NCBI RefSeq assembly: GCF_028473745.1
Contig: NZ_CP101137.1
Coordinates: 4,030,001 to 4,094,000, forward strand
Reading direction: 5' to 3'
Source of the DNA: Streptomyces sp. M92
GTDB taxonomy: Bacteria > Actinomycetota > Actinomycetes > Streptomycetales > Streptomycetaceae
Length of the DNA stretch: 64,000 bases
Part shown: positions 27,065 to 35,408 of the stretch, one piece after another
How positions within the stretch are numbered: position 1 is the first letter of the stretch
Layout: each line of letters begins with the position of its first letter
The notes under the pieces: generated by a model
Databases searched by the model: none
The model's input: the letters and a program-made list of their open reading frames with translations, nothing else
What the model was told of the DNA's origin: nothing
Translations under genes and position numbers: made by a program

Positions 27065-28003
27065 CTAGAAGTACCCCTCGCGCTTGCGGTCTTCCATCGC
27101 GGCCTCGGACATCTTGTCGTCGGCGCGGGTGGCGCCGCGTTCGGTGAGCCGGGTGACGGCGATCTCGGCGATGACCTTCTCGATGGTGTCGGCGTCGGAG
27201 TCGACGGCGCCGGTGCAGGACATGTCGCCGACGGTGCGGTAGCGGACCTGCCGCTTCTCGACCGTCTCGCCGTCCTTCGGGCCGCCCCAGTCACCGGCCG
27301 TCAGCCACATGCCGGAGCGGGCGAAGACCTCGCGCTCGTGGGCGTAGTAGATCTGCGGCAGCTCGATGCCCTCGCGGGCGATGTACTGCCACACGTCCAG
27401 CTCGGTCCAGTTCGAGAGCGGGAAGACGCGTACGTGCTCGCCGGGGGCGTGCCGGCCGTTGTACAGGTTCCACAGCTCGGGGCGCTGCCGGCGCGGGTCC
27501 CACTGCGAGAACTCGTCGCGCAGCGAGAACACCCGCTCCTTGGCGCGGGCCTTCTCCTCGTCCCGGCGCCCGCCGCCGAAGACCGCGTCGAACTTCTCGG
27601 CCTGGATCTTCTCGGTCAGCGGAAGCGTCTGGAGCGGGTTGCGGGTGCCGTCCGGACGCTCCTTGAGCAGCCCGCGGTCGATGTAGTCCTGCACGGAGGC
27701 CACGTGCAGGCGCAGCCCGTGCCGCTCCACCGCGCGGTCGCGGTAGTCCAGCACCTCGGGGAAGTTGTGCCCGGTGTCCACGTGCAGCAGCGAGAAGGGG
27801 ACCGGCGCGGGTGCGAACGCCTTCAGCGCCAGGTGCAGCATGACGATGGAGTCCTTGCCGCCGGAGAAGAGGATCACCGGCCGCTCGAACTCGCCCGCCA
27901 CCTCGCGGAAGATGTGCACGGCCTCCGATTCGAGGGCGTCGAGGTGGGAGAGGGCGTACGGGCCCGCCTTGCCCTCCTCCACCGCTGCGACGGTCGTCGT
28001 CAT
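27065..28003 (-). CDS. cysD: Sulfate adenylyltransferase subunit 2
   Basis: 312 residues, catalytic subunit of ATP sulfurylase. It has the PP-loop of the ATP-pyrophosphatase fold (FSGGKDSIVMLHLALKAF), HVDTGHNFPEVLDYRD, and the terminal RKREGYF typical of CysD. The ATG overlaps the cysC stop (ATGA, 28000-28003). It works with CysN in the first step of sulfate assimilation. Confidence 0.96.
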   Translation of the reverse strand: MTTTVAAVEEGKAGPYALSHLDALESEAVHIFREVAGEFERPVILFSGGKDSIVMLHLALKAFAPAPVPFSLLHVDTGHNFPEVLDYRDRAVERHGLRLHVASVQDYIDRGLLKERPDGTRNPLQTLPLTEKIQAEKFDAVFGGGRRDEEKARAKERVFSLRDEFSQWDPRRQRPELWNLYNGRHAPGEHVRVFPLSNWTELDVWQYIAREGIELPQIYYAHEREVFARSGMWLTAGDWGGPKDGETVEKRQVRYRTVGDMSCTGAVDSDADTIEKVIAEIAVTRLTERGATRADDKMSEAAMEDRKREGYF

Positions 28004-28536
28004 GCCAGTCCCCTTTCGGTGAGCAGGGCGTGGACCGCCGCGGCGGACTCCTGGACGGTCTGGTCCTGCGACTCGATGCGCAGGTCGGGCTTGACGGGCT
28101 CCTCGTACGGGTCGTCGACGCCGGTGAGCCCCGTCAGTTCACCCGCGGCCTGCTTGGCGTACAGGCCCTTCACGTCGCGCACCGAGCACACCTCGACCGG
28201 GGTGGCGACGTGCACCTCGACGTACGCCGTGCCGTTCGCCTCGTGGCGCTCGCGCACCGCGTCCCGGCTGTCCGCGTAAGGGGCGATCACCGGGACCAGC
28301 GCCGTGACGCCGTTGCGGGCGAGCAGTTCGGCGACGAAGCCGATGCGCTGCACGTTGGTGTGCCGGTCCTCGCGGCTGAAGCCGAGGCCGCGCGAGAGGA
28401 ACTCGCGGATCTCGTCGCCGTCGAGGAGCTCGACGCGCCTGCCCTCCTCGCGCAGCCGCCCCGCCAGCTCGTGGGCGATGGTGGTCTTGCCGGCGCTGGG
28501 CAGGCCCGTGAGCCAGACGGTGGCTCCGGTCGTCAC
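28000..28536 (-). CDS. cysC: Adenylylsulfate (APS) kinase
   Basis: 178 residues. Phosphorylates APS to PAPS. Walker A is GLPSAGKTT, followed by DGDEIREFLSRGLGFSREDR, and ALVPVIAPYADSRDAVRE, and VCSVRDVKGLYAKQAAGEL, all typical of CysC. GTG 28536 is chosen because GGGAGA lies just upstream and the fold starts there; an ATG at 28608 would add a 24-residue Thr/Pro-rich tail without ribosome site. The stop overlaps cysD by ATGA. Confidence 0.93.
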   Translation of the reverse strand: MTTGATVWLTGLPSAGKTTIAHELAGRLREEGRRVELLDGDEIREFLSRGLGFSREDRHTNVQRIGFVAELLARNGVTALVPVIAPYADSRDAVRERHEANGTAYVEVHVATPVEVCSVRDVKGLYAKQAAGELTGLTGVDDPYEEPVKPDLRIESQDQTVQESAAAVHALLTERGLA

Positions 28537-28609
28537 GTGGTTCTCCCTGGATCTCGAAGGTCCGGTGGTCGTCGGCACGGTGGCCGTCGGCCCGGTGGTC
28601 GTCGTCATG

Positions 28610-29320
28610 TCAGCCGTGCAGTCCGCACTCGGTCTTGGCGCGGCCCGCCCAGCGTCCGGCGCGGGCGTCCTCGCCCTCCAGCACACGACGGGTGCAGGGC
28701 GCGCAGCCCACGGAGGCATAGCCGTCCATCAGCAGCGGGTTGGTGAGAACGCCGTGCTCGGTGACGTACGTTTGCACATCTTCCTGTGACCACTTCGCGA
28801 TGGGCGAGATCTTCACCTTGCCCCGCTTCTCGTCCCAGCCGACGACCGGCGTGTTCGCCCTGGTCTCGGACTCGTCGCGGCGCAGCCCGGTCGCCCAGGC
28901 CTGGTAGCCCTTCAAGCCCTCCTCCAGCGGCCTGACCTTGCGCAGCGCGCAGCACAGGTCCGGGTCGCGGTCGTGCAGCCTCGGGCCGTACTCGGCGTCC
29001 TGCTCGGCGACCGTCTGCCGCGGGGTGAGCGTGATGACGTTCACGTCCATCACGGCCTCGACCGCGTCCCGGGTGCCGATGGTCTCCTCGAAGTGGTAGC
29101 CGGTGTCGAGGAACACCACGTCCACGCCGGGCAGGGCGCGGGAGGCGAGGTGGGCGACGACCGCGTCCTCCATGGAGGAGGTCACGCAGAAGCGGCTGCC
29201 GAAGGTGTCCACCGCCCACTGGAGGATCTCCAGCGCGGAGGCGTCCTCCAGCTCGCGGCCCGCCCGCTCGGCGAGCGCCTTGAGATCCTCGGTCGTGCGT
29301 TCTTCCTGAACGGCCGTCAT
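28610..29320 (-). CDS. cysH: APS/PAPS reductase
   Basis: 236 residues. Reduces activated sulfate to sulfite. It has the PP-loop-like SSMEDAVVAHLAS and DTGYHFEET, the catalytic Cys in KTECGLHG (C232), and four extra cysteines, C123-C124 (LCCALRKVRPL) and C206/C209 (GCAPC). The CC...CxxC pattern binds a [4Fe-4S] cluster and is characteristic of enzymes that use APS directly. cysC next door makes PAPS, so substrate choice is open. ATG overlaps the stop of the zinc-ribbon gene (ATGA). Confidence 0.95.
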   Translation of the reverse strand: MTAVQEERTTEDLKALAERAGRELEDASALEILQWAVDTFGSRFCVTSSMEDAVVAHLASRALPGVDVVFLDTGYHFEETIGTRDAVEAVMDVNVITLTPRQTVAEQDAEYGPRLHDRDPDLCCALRKVRPLEEGLKGYQAWATGLRRDESETRANTPVVGWDEKRGKVKISPIAKWSQEDVQTYVTEHGVLTNPLLMDGYASVGCAPCTRRVLEGEDARAGRWAGRAKTECGLHG

Positions 29321-29496
29321 ATCCGTTCCCCCTCGGTCGAGTCGGGCTGAAGACCCCGGGCCAGCAGCCCGAGGAACTTCAGCTGGAATGCGCGGTTGCA
29401 CGCCGCGCATTCCCAGGCGCCGTGTCCCTGCTCGTGCGGACGCAGGTCCTCGTCGCCGCAGTACGGGCAGTGGAACGGCACGGCGCGCTCGCTCAT
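29317..29496 (-). CDS. Small zinc-ribbon protein of the sulfur operon
   Basis: 59 residues. Two Cys pairs, HCPYCGDE and ECAACNRAF, 19 residues apart, form a classic zinc ribbon or rubredoxin-like knuckle; the rest is short and polar (ending STEGERI). It is coupled on both sides by ATGA overlaps, to sir upstream and cysH downstream. Function is unknown; a role as an electron-transfer partner, or in metal handling for Sir or CysH, is inference from position only. Confidence 0.85.
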   Translation of the reverse strand: MSERAVPFHCPYCGDEDLRPHEQGHGAWECAACNRAFQLKFLGLLARGLQPDSTEGERI

Positions 29497-31190
29497 GACA
29501 GGGCCTCCTCGGAGGCGCGGGCCGCCCAGGTGGCGAAGCGCTCGCCGTCCTCGCGTTCGGCCTGGTAGCGCGTGAGGACCCGCTCCACGTAGTCCGGCAG
29601 CTCCTCGGCCGTGACCTTCAGGCCGCGCACCTTGCGGCCGAAGCCCGGCTCCAGGCCGAGCGCGCCGCCCAGGTGCACCTGGTAGCCCTCGACCTGCTCG
29701 CCCCGCTCGTTGAGCACCAGCTGGCCCTTGAGACCGATGTCCGCGGTCTGGATGCGGGCGCAGGCGTTGGGGCAGCCGTTGAGGTTGATGGTGAGCGGCT
29801 CGTCGAACTCGGGGAGCCGGCGTTCCAGCTCGTCGATCAGCGAGGCGCCGCGCGCCTTGGTCTCGACGATGGCGAGCTTGCAGAACTCGATGCCGGTGCA
29901 GGCCATCGTGCCGCGCCGGAAGGTGGAGGGCCGGGCGGTGAGGTCCAGCGCCTCCAGGGACTCGACCAGCGAGTCGACCCGGTCCTGCTCGACGTCGAGG
30001 ATGATCATCTTCTGCTCGACGGTGGTGCGGACCCGGCCCGAGCCGTGCGCCTCCGCGAGGTCGGCGACCTTCGTCAGGGTGGTGCCGTCGACGCGGCCGA
30101 CGCGCGGGGCGAAGCCGACGTAGTAGCGGCCGTCCTTCTGCCGGTGCACCCCGATGTGGTCGCGCCAGCGGCTGGTCGGGTCGGCGGGCGCCGGGCCGTC
30201 GGTCAGCTTCCGCTTCAGGTACTCGTCCTCCAGCACCTGCCGGAACTTCTCCGCGCCCCAGTCGGCGACCAGGAACTTCAGGCGGGCGCGGTTGCGCAGC
30301 CGCCGGTAGCCGTAGTCGCGGAAGATCGAGATGACGCCCTCGTAGACGTCGGGCACCTCCTCGATCGGCACCCAGGCGCCCAGGCGCACGCCCAGCTTCG
30401 GGTTGGTGGACAGGCCGCCGCCGACCCACAGGTCGAAGCCCGGCCCGTGCTCGGGGTGCTGGACACCGACGAACGCCACGTCGTTGATCTCGTGCACCAC
30501 GTCCAGCACCGGCGACCCGGAGATCGCGGTCTTGAACTTCCGCGGGAGGTTCGAGTACGCCGGGTTGTTGAGCACCCGGCGCTTCATCTCCTCCAGGGCC
30601 GGCGTGCCGTCGATGATCTCGTCCTCGGCGATGCCCGCGACCGGGGAGCCGATCATCACGCGGGGCGTGTCGCCGCAGGCGGTGACCGTGGACAGGCCGA
30701 CGCCCTCCAGGCGGTCCCAGATCTCGGGCACGTCCTCGATGCGGATCCAGTGGTACTGGACGTTCTGCCGGTCGGTGATGTCGGCGGTGCCGCGCGCGAA
30801 CTCCTGCGAGATCTCGCCGATGACGCGCAGCTGAGCGGTGGTCAGCGCGCCGCCGTCGATGCGGACCCGCAGCATGAAGTAGCTGTCGTCCAGCTCCTCC
30901 GGCTCCAGAACGGCCGTCTTCCCGCCGTCGATGCCCTGCTTGCGCTGGGTGTACAGACCCCACCAGCGCATGCGTCCGCGCAGGTCGCTGGGGTCGATCG
31001 AGTCGAAACCACGCTTGGAGTAGATCGTCTCAATACGTGTCCGCACGTTGAGACCGTCGTCGTCCTTCTTGACCTGCTCGTTCCCGTTGAGCGGGGTGAA
31101 GTGACCGGCCGCCCACTGACCCTCGCCGCGGTGACGGCTCACCTTGCGGCGGGGGGTCGCGGCAGCGGAATTCGGCGGCGTGGCGGCCAT
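29493..31190 (-). CDS. sir: Ferredoxin-type sulfite (nitrite) reductase
   Basis: 565 residues, siroheme/[4Fe-4S] reductase. The cluster ligands are C431 and C437 (ACTGIEFCKL) and C473 and C477 (NGCPNACAR). The duplicated NIR_SIR halves are seen, for example GTADITDRQNVQYHWIRIED and GVRLGAWVPIEEV. Its place at the head of the cys operon makes sulfite the likely substrate, reduced to sulfide with ferredoxin electrons. ATG 31190 has GAAGGACG 8 nt upstream. A leader peptide and operator lie upstream. Confidence 0.95.
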   Translation of the reverse strand: MAATPPNSAAATPRRKVSRHRGEGQWAAGHFTPLNGNEQVKKDDDGLNVRTRIETIYSKRGFDSIDPSDLRGRMRWWGLYTQRKQGIDGGKTAVLEPEELDDSYFMLRVRIDGGALTTAQLRVIGEISQEFARGTADITDRQNVQYHWIRIEDVPEIWDRLEGVGLSTVTACGDTPRVMIGSPVAGIAEDEIIDGTPALEEMKRRVLNNPAYSNLPRKFKTAISGSPVLDVVHEINDVAFVGVQHPEHGPGFDLWVGGGLSTNPKLGVRLGAWVPIEEVPDVYEGVISIFRDYGYRRLRNRARLKFLVADWGAEKFRQVLEDEYLKRKLTDGPAPADPTSRWRDHIGVHRQKDGRYYVGFAPRVGRVDGTTLTKVADLAEAHGSGRVRTTVEQKMIILDVEQDRVDSLVESLEALDLTARPSTFRRGTMACTGIEFCKLAIVETKARGASLIDELERRLPEFDEPLTINLNGCPNACARIQTADIGLKGQLVLNERGEQVEGYQVHLGGALGLEPGFGRKVRGLKVTAEELPDYVERVLTRYQAEREDGERFATWAARASEEALS

Positions 31191-31318
31191 GGGGACACGT
31201 CCTTCGGGACAGGCGGGATTGCGGCGCTGACCTGCGCGTACGAGCGCACGGGTGGGGTGCGCGTCATTGCGCGGGAATGAGGCGAAGAAAGGAGATCCGG
31301 TAGTGCTGGAGGGTGCTC

Positions 31319-31402
31319 TCAGCGGACCGGACAGATGGCGCTGGACATGCGGCCGAGGTCGACGTGCCGCCGACTCACCAAGGCAATTCCAGTTCCAGGC
31401 AT
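31319..31402 (-). CDS. Putative leader peptide upstream of sir
   Basis: A 27-residue frame, MPGTGIALVSRRHVDL then GRMSSAICPVR, ends 128 nt before sir. It agrees with the short SRRHVDL...AIC peptides that I recall being annotated as putative leader peptides before sulfur genes in Streptomyces. The Cys codon four residues from the end suggests that Cys-tRNA supply could be sensed by stalling. A weak -10 (CAGTCT, 31409-31414) lies 6 nt before the ATG, so the message may be leaderless. Confidence 0.7.
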   Translation of the reverse strand: MPGTGIALVSRRHVDLGRMSSAICPVR

Positions 31403-31408
31403 GACGGA

Positions 31409-31439
31409 AGACTGGCACGGCGATCTGGACACAGTCCAG
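31409..31439 (-). promoter_or_regulatory. Candidate sir/cys promoter with operator over the -35 box
   Basis: CTGGACTGTGTCCAG (31425-31439) is a perfect 6-3-6 inverted repeat. On the minus strand it contains TGGACT (31433-31438), which is 18 nt from CAGTCT (31409-31414), a poor -10 that ends 6 nt before the leader-peptide ATG. A regulator on this site would cover the -35 box. Its identity is unknown. Confidence 0.5.
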
Positions 31440-31457
31440 CTTAATCCAAAATGCGGA

Positions 31458-31488
31458 CACCCTTGTCCCGTGGAGTGAGACAAGGGTG
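31458..31488 (-). terminator. Hairpin terminator of the acetyltransferase gene
   Basis: CACCCTTGTC (31458-31467) and GACAAGGGTG (31479-31488) pair over 10 bp with an 11-nt loop. Read on minus it is followed by TCCGCATTTT. It lies 61 bp after the acetyltransferase stop and insulates the cys promoter. Confidence 0.75.
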
Positions 31489-31549
31489 CCGTGGGTCACA
31501 TGCCGGACCGCGTGGCCCGGCGGGGCGGTCGGTCAGGCGGGACGGTCGG

Positions 31550-32122
31550 TCAGGCGGGGAAGGCTCCGGGCCAGGGGCCGGGCGTGGCCACGTCGGGCTC
31601 CTCCTCCACCTTCGTGTCGAACAGGCGGAAGCCGCGGCGCTGGTAGTTGTCCATCGCGAACTCGCCGTCCTTGCTGCACGTGTGCAGCCACACCCGCTTG
31701 GTCGTGGCCAGCCCCGGCCAGCGTTCCGCCAGGTCCCAGGCGCGGGCGGTGCCGTACGAGAGCAGGTGCCCGCCGATGCGCCGGCCCCGGAAGGCCGGGA
31801 GCAGGCCGAAGTACTCGATCTCCACGACGCCGTCGTCCCCGGGCGTCAGCTCCACGTACCCGGCGGGTGTGCCGCGGTCGTGGGCGACCCAGGTCTCCAC
31901 GCCGGGCCGCTCCAGGTGCTCCCGCCACCGCGCGTGGCTCCAGCCGAGCCGGTCCGTCCAGCGGATGTCCCCGCCCACCGAGGCGTACAGGAAGCGGCTG
32001 AACTCGGGGGAGGGCACCTCGGAGCGGACGATCCGGACGTCCCCCTCCGGGGCGGCGGCCGGCAGCAGATCGGTCGGCGCCGTCTGCTCCAGGGACCACG
32101 TGGTCACGGCGATGTTGGTCAT
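31550..32122 (-). CDS. GNAT-family N-acetyltransferase
   Basis: 190 residues. The acetyl-CoA-binding segment is IEYFGLLPAFRGRRIGGHLL, followed by VWLHTCSKDGEFAMDNYQRR and GFRLF, the usual end of GNAT folds. ETWVAHDRGTPAGYVEL is the beta-strand before it. The substrate (amine of a small molecule or protein) is unknown. A hairpin terminator follows. Confidence 0.88.
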   Translation of the reverse strand: MTNIAVTTWSLEQTAPTDLLPAAAPEGDVRIVRSEVPSPEFSRFLYASVGGDIRWTDRLGWSHARWREHLERPGVETWVAHDRGTPAGYVELTPGDDGVVEIEYFGLLPAFRGRRIGGHLLSYGTARAWDLAERWPGLATTKRVWLHTCSKDGEFAMDNYQRRGFRLFDTKVEEEPDVATPGPWPGAFPA

Positions 32123-32212
32123 GCGGGTCAGGGAATCATCAGCCTCGCGGATCTGTCGATCCCCGCCCGGTCGCGCCCGGTCGCACCCGCAGGGCCCTGG
32201 GGCCCGCCGGCC

Positions 32213-33529
32213 TCAGTCCAGCGCGTCCTCGATCGACCGGAGCGGCAGCGCGAACAGCATCCGGCCCGACTGCGACCAGACCTCACCGGTCTCGGCCCAG
32301 TACGACAGGGAGCCGGCCGGTCCGCTCCAGCAGCGCTGTGAACCGTCCGCGCCGCACTCCACGGCCCGGGCGCCCTCCGTGTCCTGGCGCCACAGGGTGC
32401 CGCGCCCGTCCGTCCCGTCGTCCGCGCCGGCCGCGCGGCCCAGGTACCAGTCGGCGCGCGCCGCACCGGCCGGACGGTACGACAGCACGCCGCCCACCTC
32501 GGCCGCCCCGGTCTCGTACGCCTCCACCGGGTCGACGTGTCCGGCGGAGTCGGCGTCCGGCAGTCCGGTGCGCGCCGGGTCCGTGCTGAGGTCGTAGCGC
32601 CACAGCCGGGTGGGACGGTCGCCGTCCGCGGGCACCCGCTCGCTCGCCACCAGGCTGTCGGGGACCGTGCCGCGATCCAGCGAGATCGCGCCAGGACGCG
32701 CGGCGCCGGGGGAGTCGGGCAGTCGGTACGAGGCGACGGCGGGCAGCACGTACGGGTGACCGGCCGCCGCCCAGCCGCCGGGCACCCGGCCTACGGCGAG
32801 GGCGTCGGTCGTGGTCCGCTGGATGCGGTCCACGTCGTACACGAACAGCGCGTCGCGGCCGCCGGTGCCGGCCGTGACGAGCAGCTTGTCCTGGTACCAG
32901 ACCATGCCGGAGACGGGGGAGGCCAGCCCCCGGTAGTCGAGGCCGCCGTCGACCGGGACGGCGAGGAGCGCCGAGGTGTAGGTGAGGTGGTCGGGGTCGT
33001 CGGCGTCGACGAAGGAGACCCGGGCGAGACCGCTCTCGGGTGTGCCGTCGTCGCGGGACCAGGCGGAGAGGATGACCCGGTGGGCGCCCCAGCGGCCGTC
33101 GTCGTCGGCGTCCCCCGAGGTGGTGACCGCGCCGGGACTCCAGCCCTCGGAGTCGGCCTCCTCCCAGCAGTAGGCGCGGGTGGCCGCGGGGGAGACGGGC
33201 AGGGCCTCCCGATCCCCGGTGGTGCAGTCGGCGGCGTCGCGCAGGGTGTGGTCGGCGGAGCCGAGGACGGCGCCGACGCCCACCGGCTCGCCCATCGCGG
33301 TGGAGAGGCGGTCGAGCCAGGGGCGCGGTACGTGGTGTTCCGTGAGCCGCAGGTCGGCGGTCTCGGCGGCGGAGGTGAGGGGGTCCAGGGTGCCCGGGTC
33401 GTCGGCCACGGTGGCCTGCGAGGCGCTGATCATCGTGGCGGCGCCCGTGAGCGCCAGGGCCGCGCCGGCCAGGGCCGCGCGCAGCGCCCTGCCCCGCCTG
33501 CGTCGGCGGTGTCTGCCGCGATGCTTCAT
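32213..33529 (-). CDS. Secreted protein of unknown function
   Basis: 438 residues. A very basic start (MKHRGRHRRRRRGR) and hydrophobic core (ALRAALAGAALALTGAATMI) form a Sec-type signal. The mature part is rich in WYLG-, DALFVYDVDR- and LSAWSRDDG-like strands, suggesting a beta-propeller-like or repeat fold, but I recognise no named domain. ATG 33529 has GGAGG 6 nt upstream. It probably has its own promoter in the 350-bp gap behind it. Confidence 0.75.
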   Translation of the reverse strand: MKHRGRHRRRRRGRALRAALAGAALALTGAATMISASQATVADDPGTLDPLTSAAETADLRLTEHHVPRPWLDRLSTAMGEPVGVGAVLGSADHTLRDAADCTTGDREALPVSPAATRAYCWEEADSEGWSPGAVTTSGDADDDGRWGAHRVILSAWSRDDGTPESGLARVSFVDADDPDHLTYTSALLAVPVDGGLDYRGLASPVSGMVWYQDKLLVTAGTGGRDALFVYDVDRIQRTTTDALAVGRVPGGWAAAGHPYVLPAVASYRLPDSPGAARPGAISLDRGTVPDSLVASERVPADGDRPTRLWRYDLSTDPARTGLPDADSAGHVDPVEAYETGAAEVGGVLSYRPAGAARADWYLGRAAGADDGTDGRGTLWRQDTEGARAVECGADGSQRCWSGPAGSLSYWAETGEVWSQSGRMLFALPLRSIEDALD

Positions 33530-33882
33530 GAAACCTCCACAGGCACCGTCCAACTGTGCTCGACGGTGGCCGCGTTGACCGAGGAGCAGATGGGGCGGTC
33601 CCCAGAGGATGCTACGACAGACGGACGGTCCGGCGGACGCGGACGCTGCAAATATGCGAGAACGGTATGCGTCCGGCCCTGCCGTGGGCCGGTGGGGCGT
33701 GCACGCGGGGCGGTGAAGGCTACGCACGGTGGCGGCGGGGCGACCGGTGGTGGGGGCGACCGATGGCGGGAGGCCTGCGGCGGCGCGGACCGAGCCCGCG
33801 GACGGGCCGGCCGCCGGGCGAAGCGCCGGACACGTCGCCCGGTGCCGCGCCCGGCGTGGAGTGGTCGGCGGCCGCCGCCCGT
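33530..33882. other. Intergenic region upstream of the secreted-protein gene
   Basis: 353 bp between the regulator stop and the secreted-protein start on the same strand. It must contain the promoter of the secreted protein. An AT-richer spot (GCAAATATGCGAGAACGG, 33650-33667) is the only visible candidate. No small gene or inverted repeat of note was found. Confidence 0.45.
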
Positions 33883-35172
33883 TCAGGGCACCGACGCCGC
33901 CCCCCGGCGCTGTACCACCGCCGGTGCCGTCGAGTGGGGGAGCAGGTCTCCCGGGGCGGACGGGAGGGCGACCTCCACCTCCACGTCTTCGCAGAAACGA
34001 TACGGCCGGTGCTCCAGGTACGCCCCGAGGTACCTCCTGACCCGCGACATCTCCGCCCTCACGGTCACCGTGCGGGCCGGGTCGCCGAACATGTCCTCGG
34101 CCAGCTCCGCGGCACTGCGCCCGGTGCGGTGGACGGCCAGCAGGTACAACAACTCGGCGTGCCGGGGACTCAGTTCCCGCACCCAGTTCTCCGCGCCGCC
34201 CAGTACCCGCACCGACCAGCGGCGCGGCTGCGAGAGGTCCAGCCCGATCCGGGCCCCCTCCTGCCCCGCCGGTTCCCCGGCCGCCCGCACCAGCCAGCCC
34301 TCGCCGAGCGGCTCCACCGTGCACGCCCCGAACCCCGGCAGCCACCTCGGCCCGGCCGCCGGGGATTTGGGCAGCACCACCCGGTCCAGGTGCGGCATCC
34401 CCGTCACCGCCGCCGTCCAGCCGTCCCGGTCGGTCACCAGGGCCCGGCCCGCCAGCCGCGCCAGCACCGGGGCGGCCACCGTGCGCAGCCGCTCCAGCGA
34501 CCGCACGTGCGACTCCCGCAGCCGTGCCTCGGCGAGCTTGGCCACCGAGTCCACCCACGCGAGCGTCGCCGGGTGCATCGTCTCCAGCGGCCCGCTCACG
34601 TCGACCACCCCGAGCAGCCGGCCGCTGCGCGGGTCGGTGATCGGCGCCCCGGCACAGGTCCAGGTGGCCTGGGACCGTACGAAGTGCTCGGAGGCGAAGA
34701 CCTGGACGGGCCGCCGGGTGACCGCCGGCGTGCCCACGCCGTTGGTGCCGACGATCTCCTCCCGCCAGTCCGCGCCGAGCTCGAAGCCCAGCCCGTCGGC
34801 CCGGCGCAGCACCCGCGCGCTGCCCTCCCGCCACAGCACCCGCCCCTCGTCGTCGGCGACGACCATGATGTGGTGCGCGACGTCCGCGACCGACAGCAGA
34901 CCCTCCCGCAGCACCGGCAGCACGTGCCGCAGCGGCGAGGCCTCCCGCCGCCGCCGCACCTCCTCCGGGGACAGCAGTCCGGCACGGAAGTCGTGCTCCG
35001 GGTCGACGCCGCTGCGCAGCATCCGGTCCCAGGACTGCTCGATCACGGGACGCGGCGCCACCGGGGCCCGTCCGCCGGCGAGTCTCGCGGAGCGGATCTC
35101 GCTGAGCACGCGTGCCGCGCGTGTCGTGTCCCCGGCGGCGAACTGCGTCACGTCCATCGGCGAGAGCCCCAC
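33883..35172 (-). CDS. GAF-domain transcriptional regulator
   Basis: 429 residues. It resembles the N-terminal part of AcoR-type activators: VIEQSWDRMLRSGVDP, then a GAF domain about residues 80-220 (VVADDEGRVLWREGS, GTNGVGTPAVTRRPVQVFA, TCAGAPITDPRSGRLLGVVD). There is no sigma-54 AAA+ domain. The C-terminal segment (LSPRHAELLYLLAVHRTGRS, VTVRAEMSRVRRYLG) looks like a winged helix. GTG 35172 has GGAGG 10 nt upstream; ATG 35157 is the alternative. It may regulate the neighbouring acyl-CoA dehydrogenase gene, which lies 236 bp upstream on the same strand. Confidence 0.82.
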   Translation of the reverse strand: MGLSPMDVTQFAAGDTTRAARVLSEIRSARLAGGRAPVAPRPVIEQSWDRMLRSGVDPEHDFRAGLLSPEEVRRRREASPLRHVLPVLREGLLSVADVAHHIMVVADDEGRVLWREGSARVLRRADGLGFELGADWREEIVGTNGVGTPAVTRRPVQVFASEHFVRSQATWTCAGAPITDPRSGRLLGVVDVSGPLETMHPATLAWVDSVAKLAEARLRESHVRSLERLRTVAAPVLARLAGRALVTDRDGWTAAVTGMPHLDRVVLPKSPAAGPRWLPGFGACTVEPLGEGWLVRAAGEPAGQEGARIGLDLSQPRRWSVRVLGGAENWVRELSPRHAELLYLLAVHRTGRSAAELAEDMFGDPARTVTVRAEMSRVRRYLGAYLEHRPYRFCEDVEVEVALPSAPGDLLPHSTAPAVVQRRGAASVP

Positions 35173-35408
35173 TGGTCCCCGTCCTCCCGGAAGTCGGATG
35201 TTCGTCTCATAGTGACCGCTTGCCCGGCACGGAAGGGCACAGTCCGCACACGGCCGGAAGCAAGTTGCAACCCCCTGCAACCCTGGTGGGACCGCCCTAC
35301 CGGAGCCCAAACTTGAGCCACGTCGCCCCGAGCGGCGTACTCGGCCTGAACGGCCTGTGTGGCGGGGGTGGTGCCGTGTCGGCGCAGCACCACCCCCGCA
35401 CCGAAGAC

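Noticed and set aside
28537..28608. Longer CysC start at ATG 28608
   Set aside because: It adds a Thr/Pro-rich tail without a ribosome site, whereas GTG 28536 has GGGAGA correctly placed.
29673..31280. 535-codon plus-strand frame opposite sir
   Set aside because: Antisense shadow of sir; composition is dominated by Val/Asp/Gly and no motifs are found.
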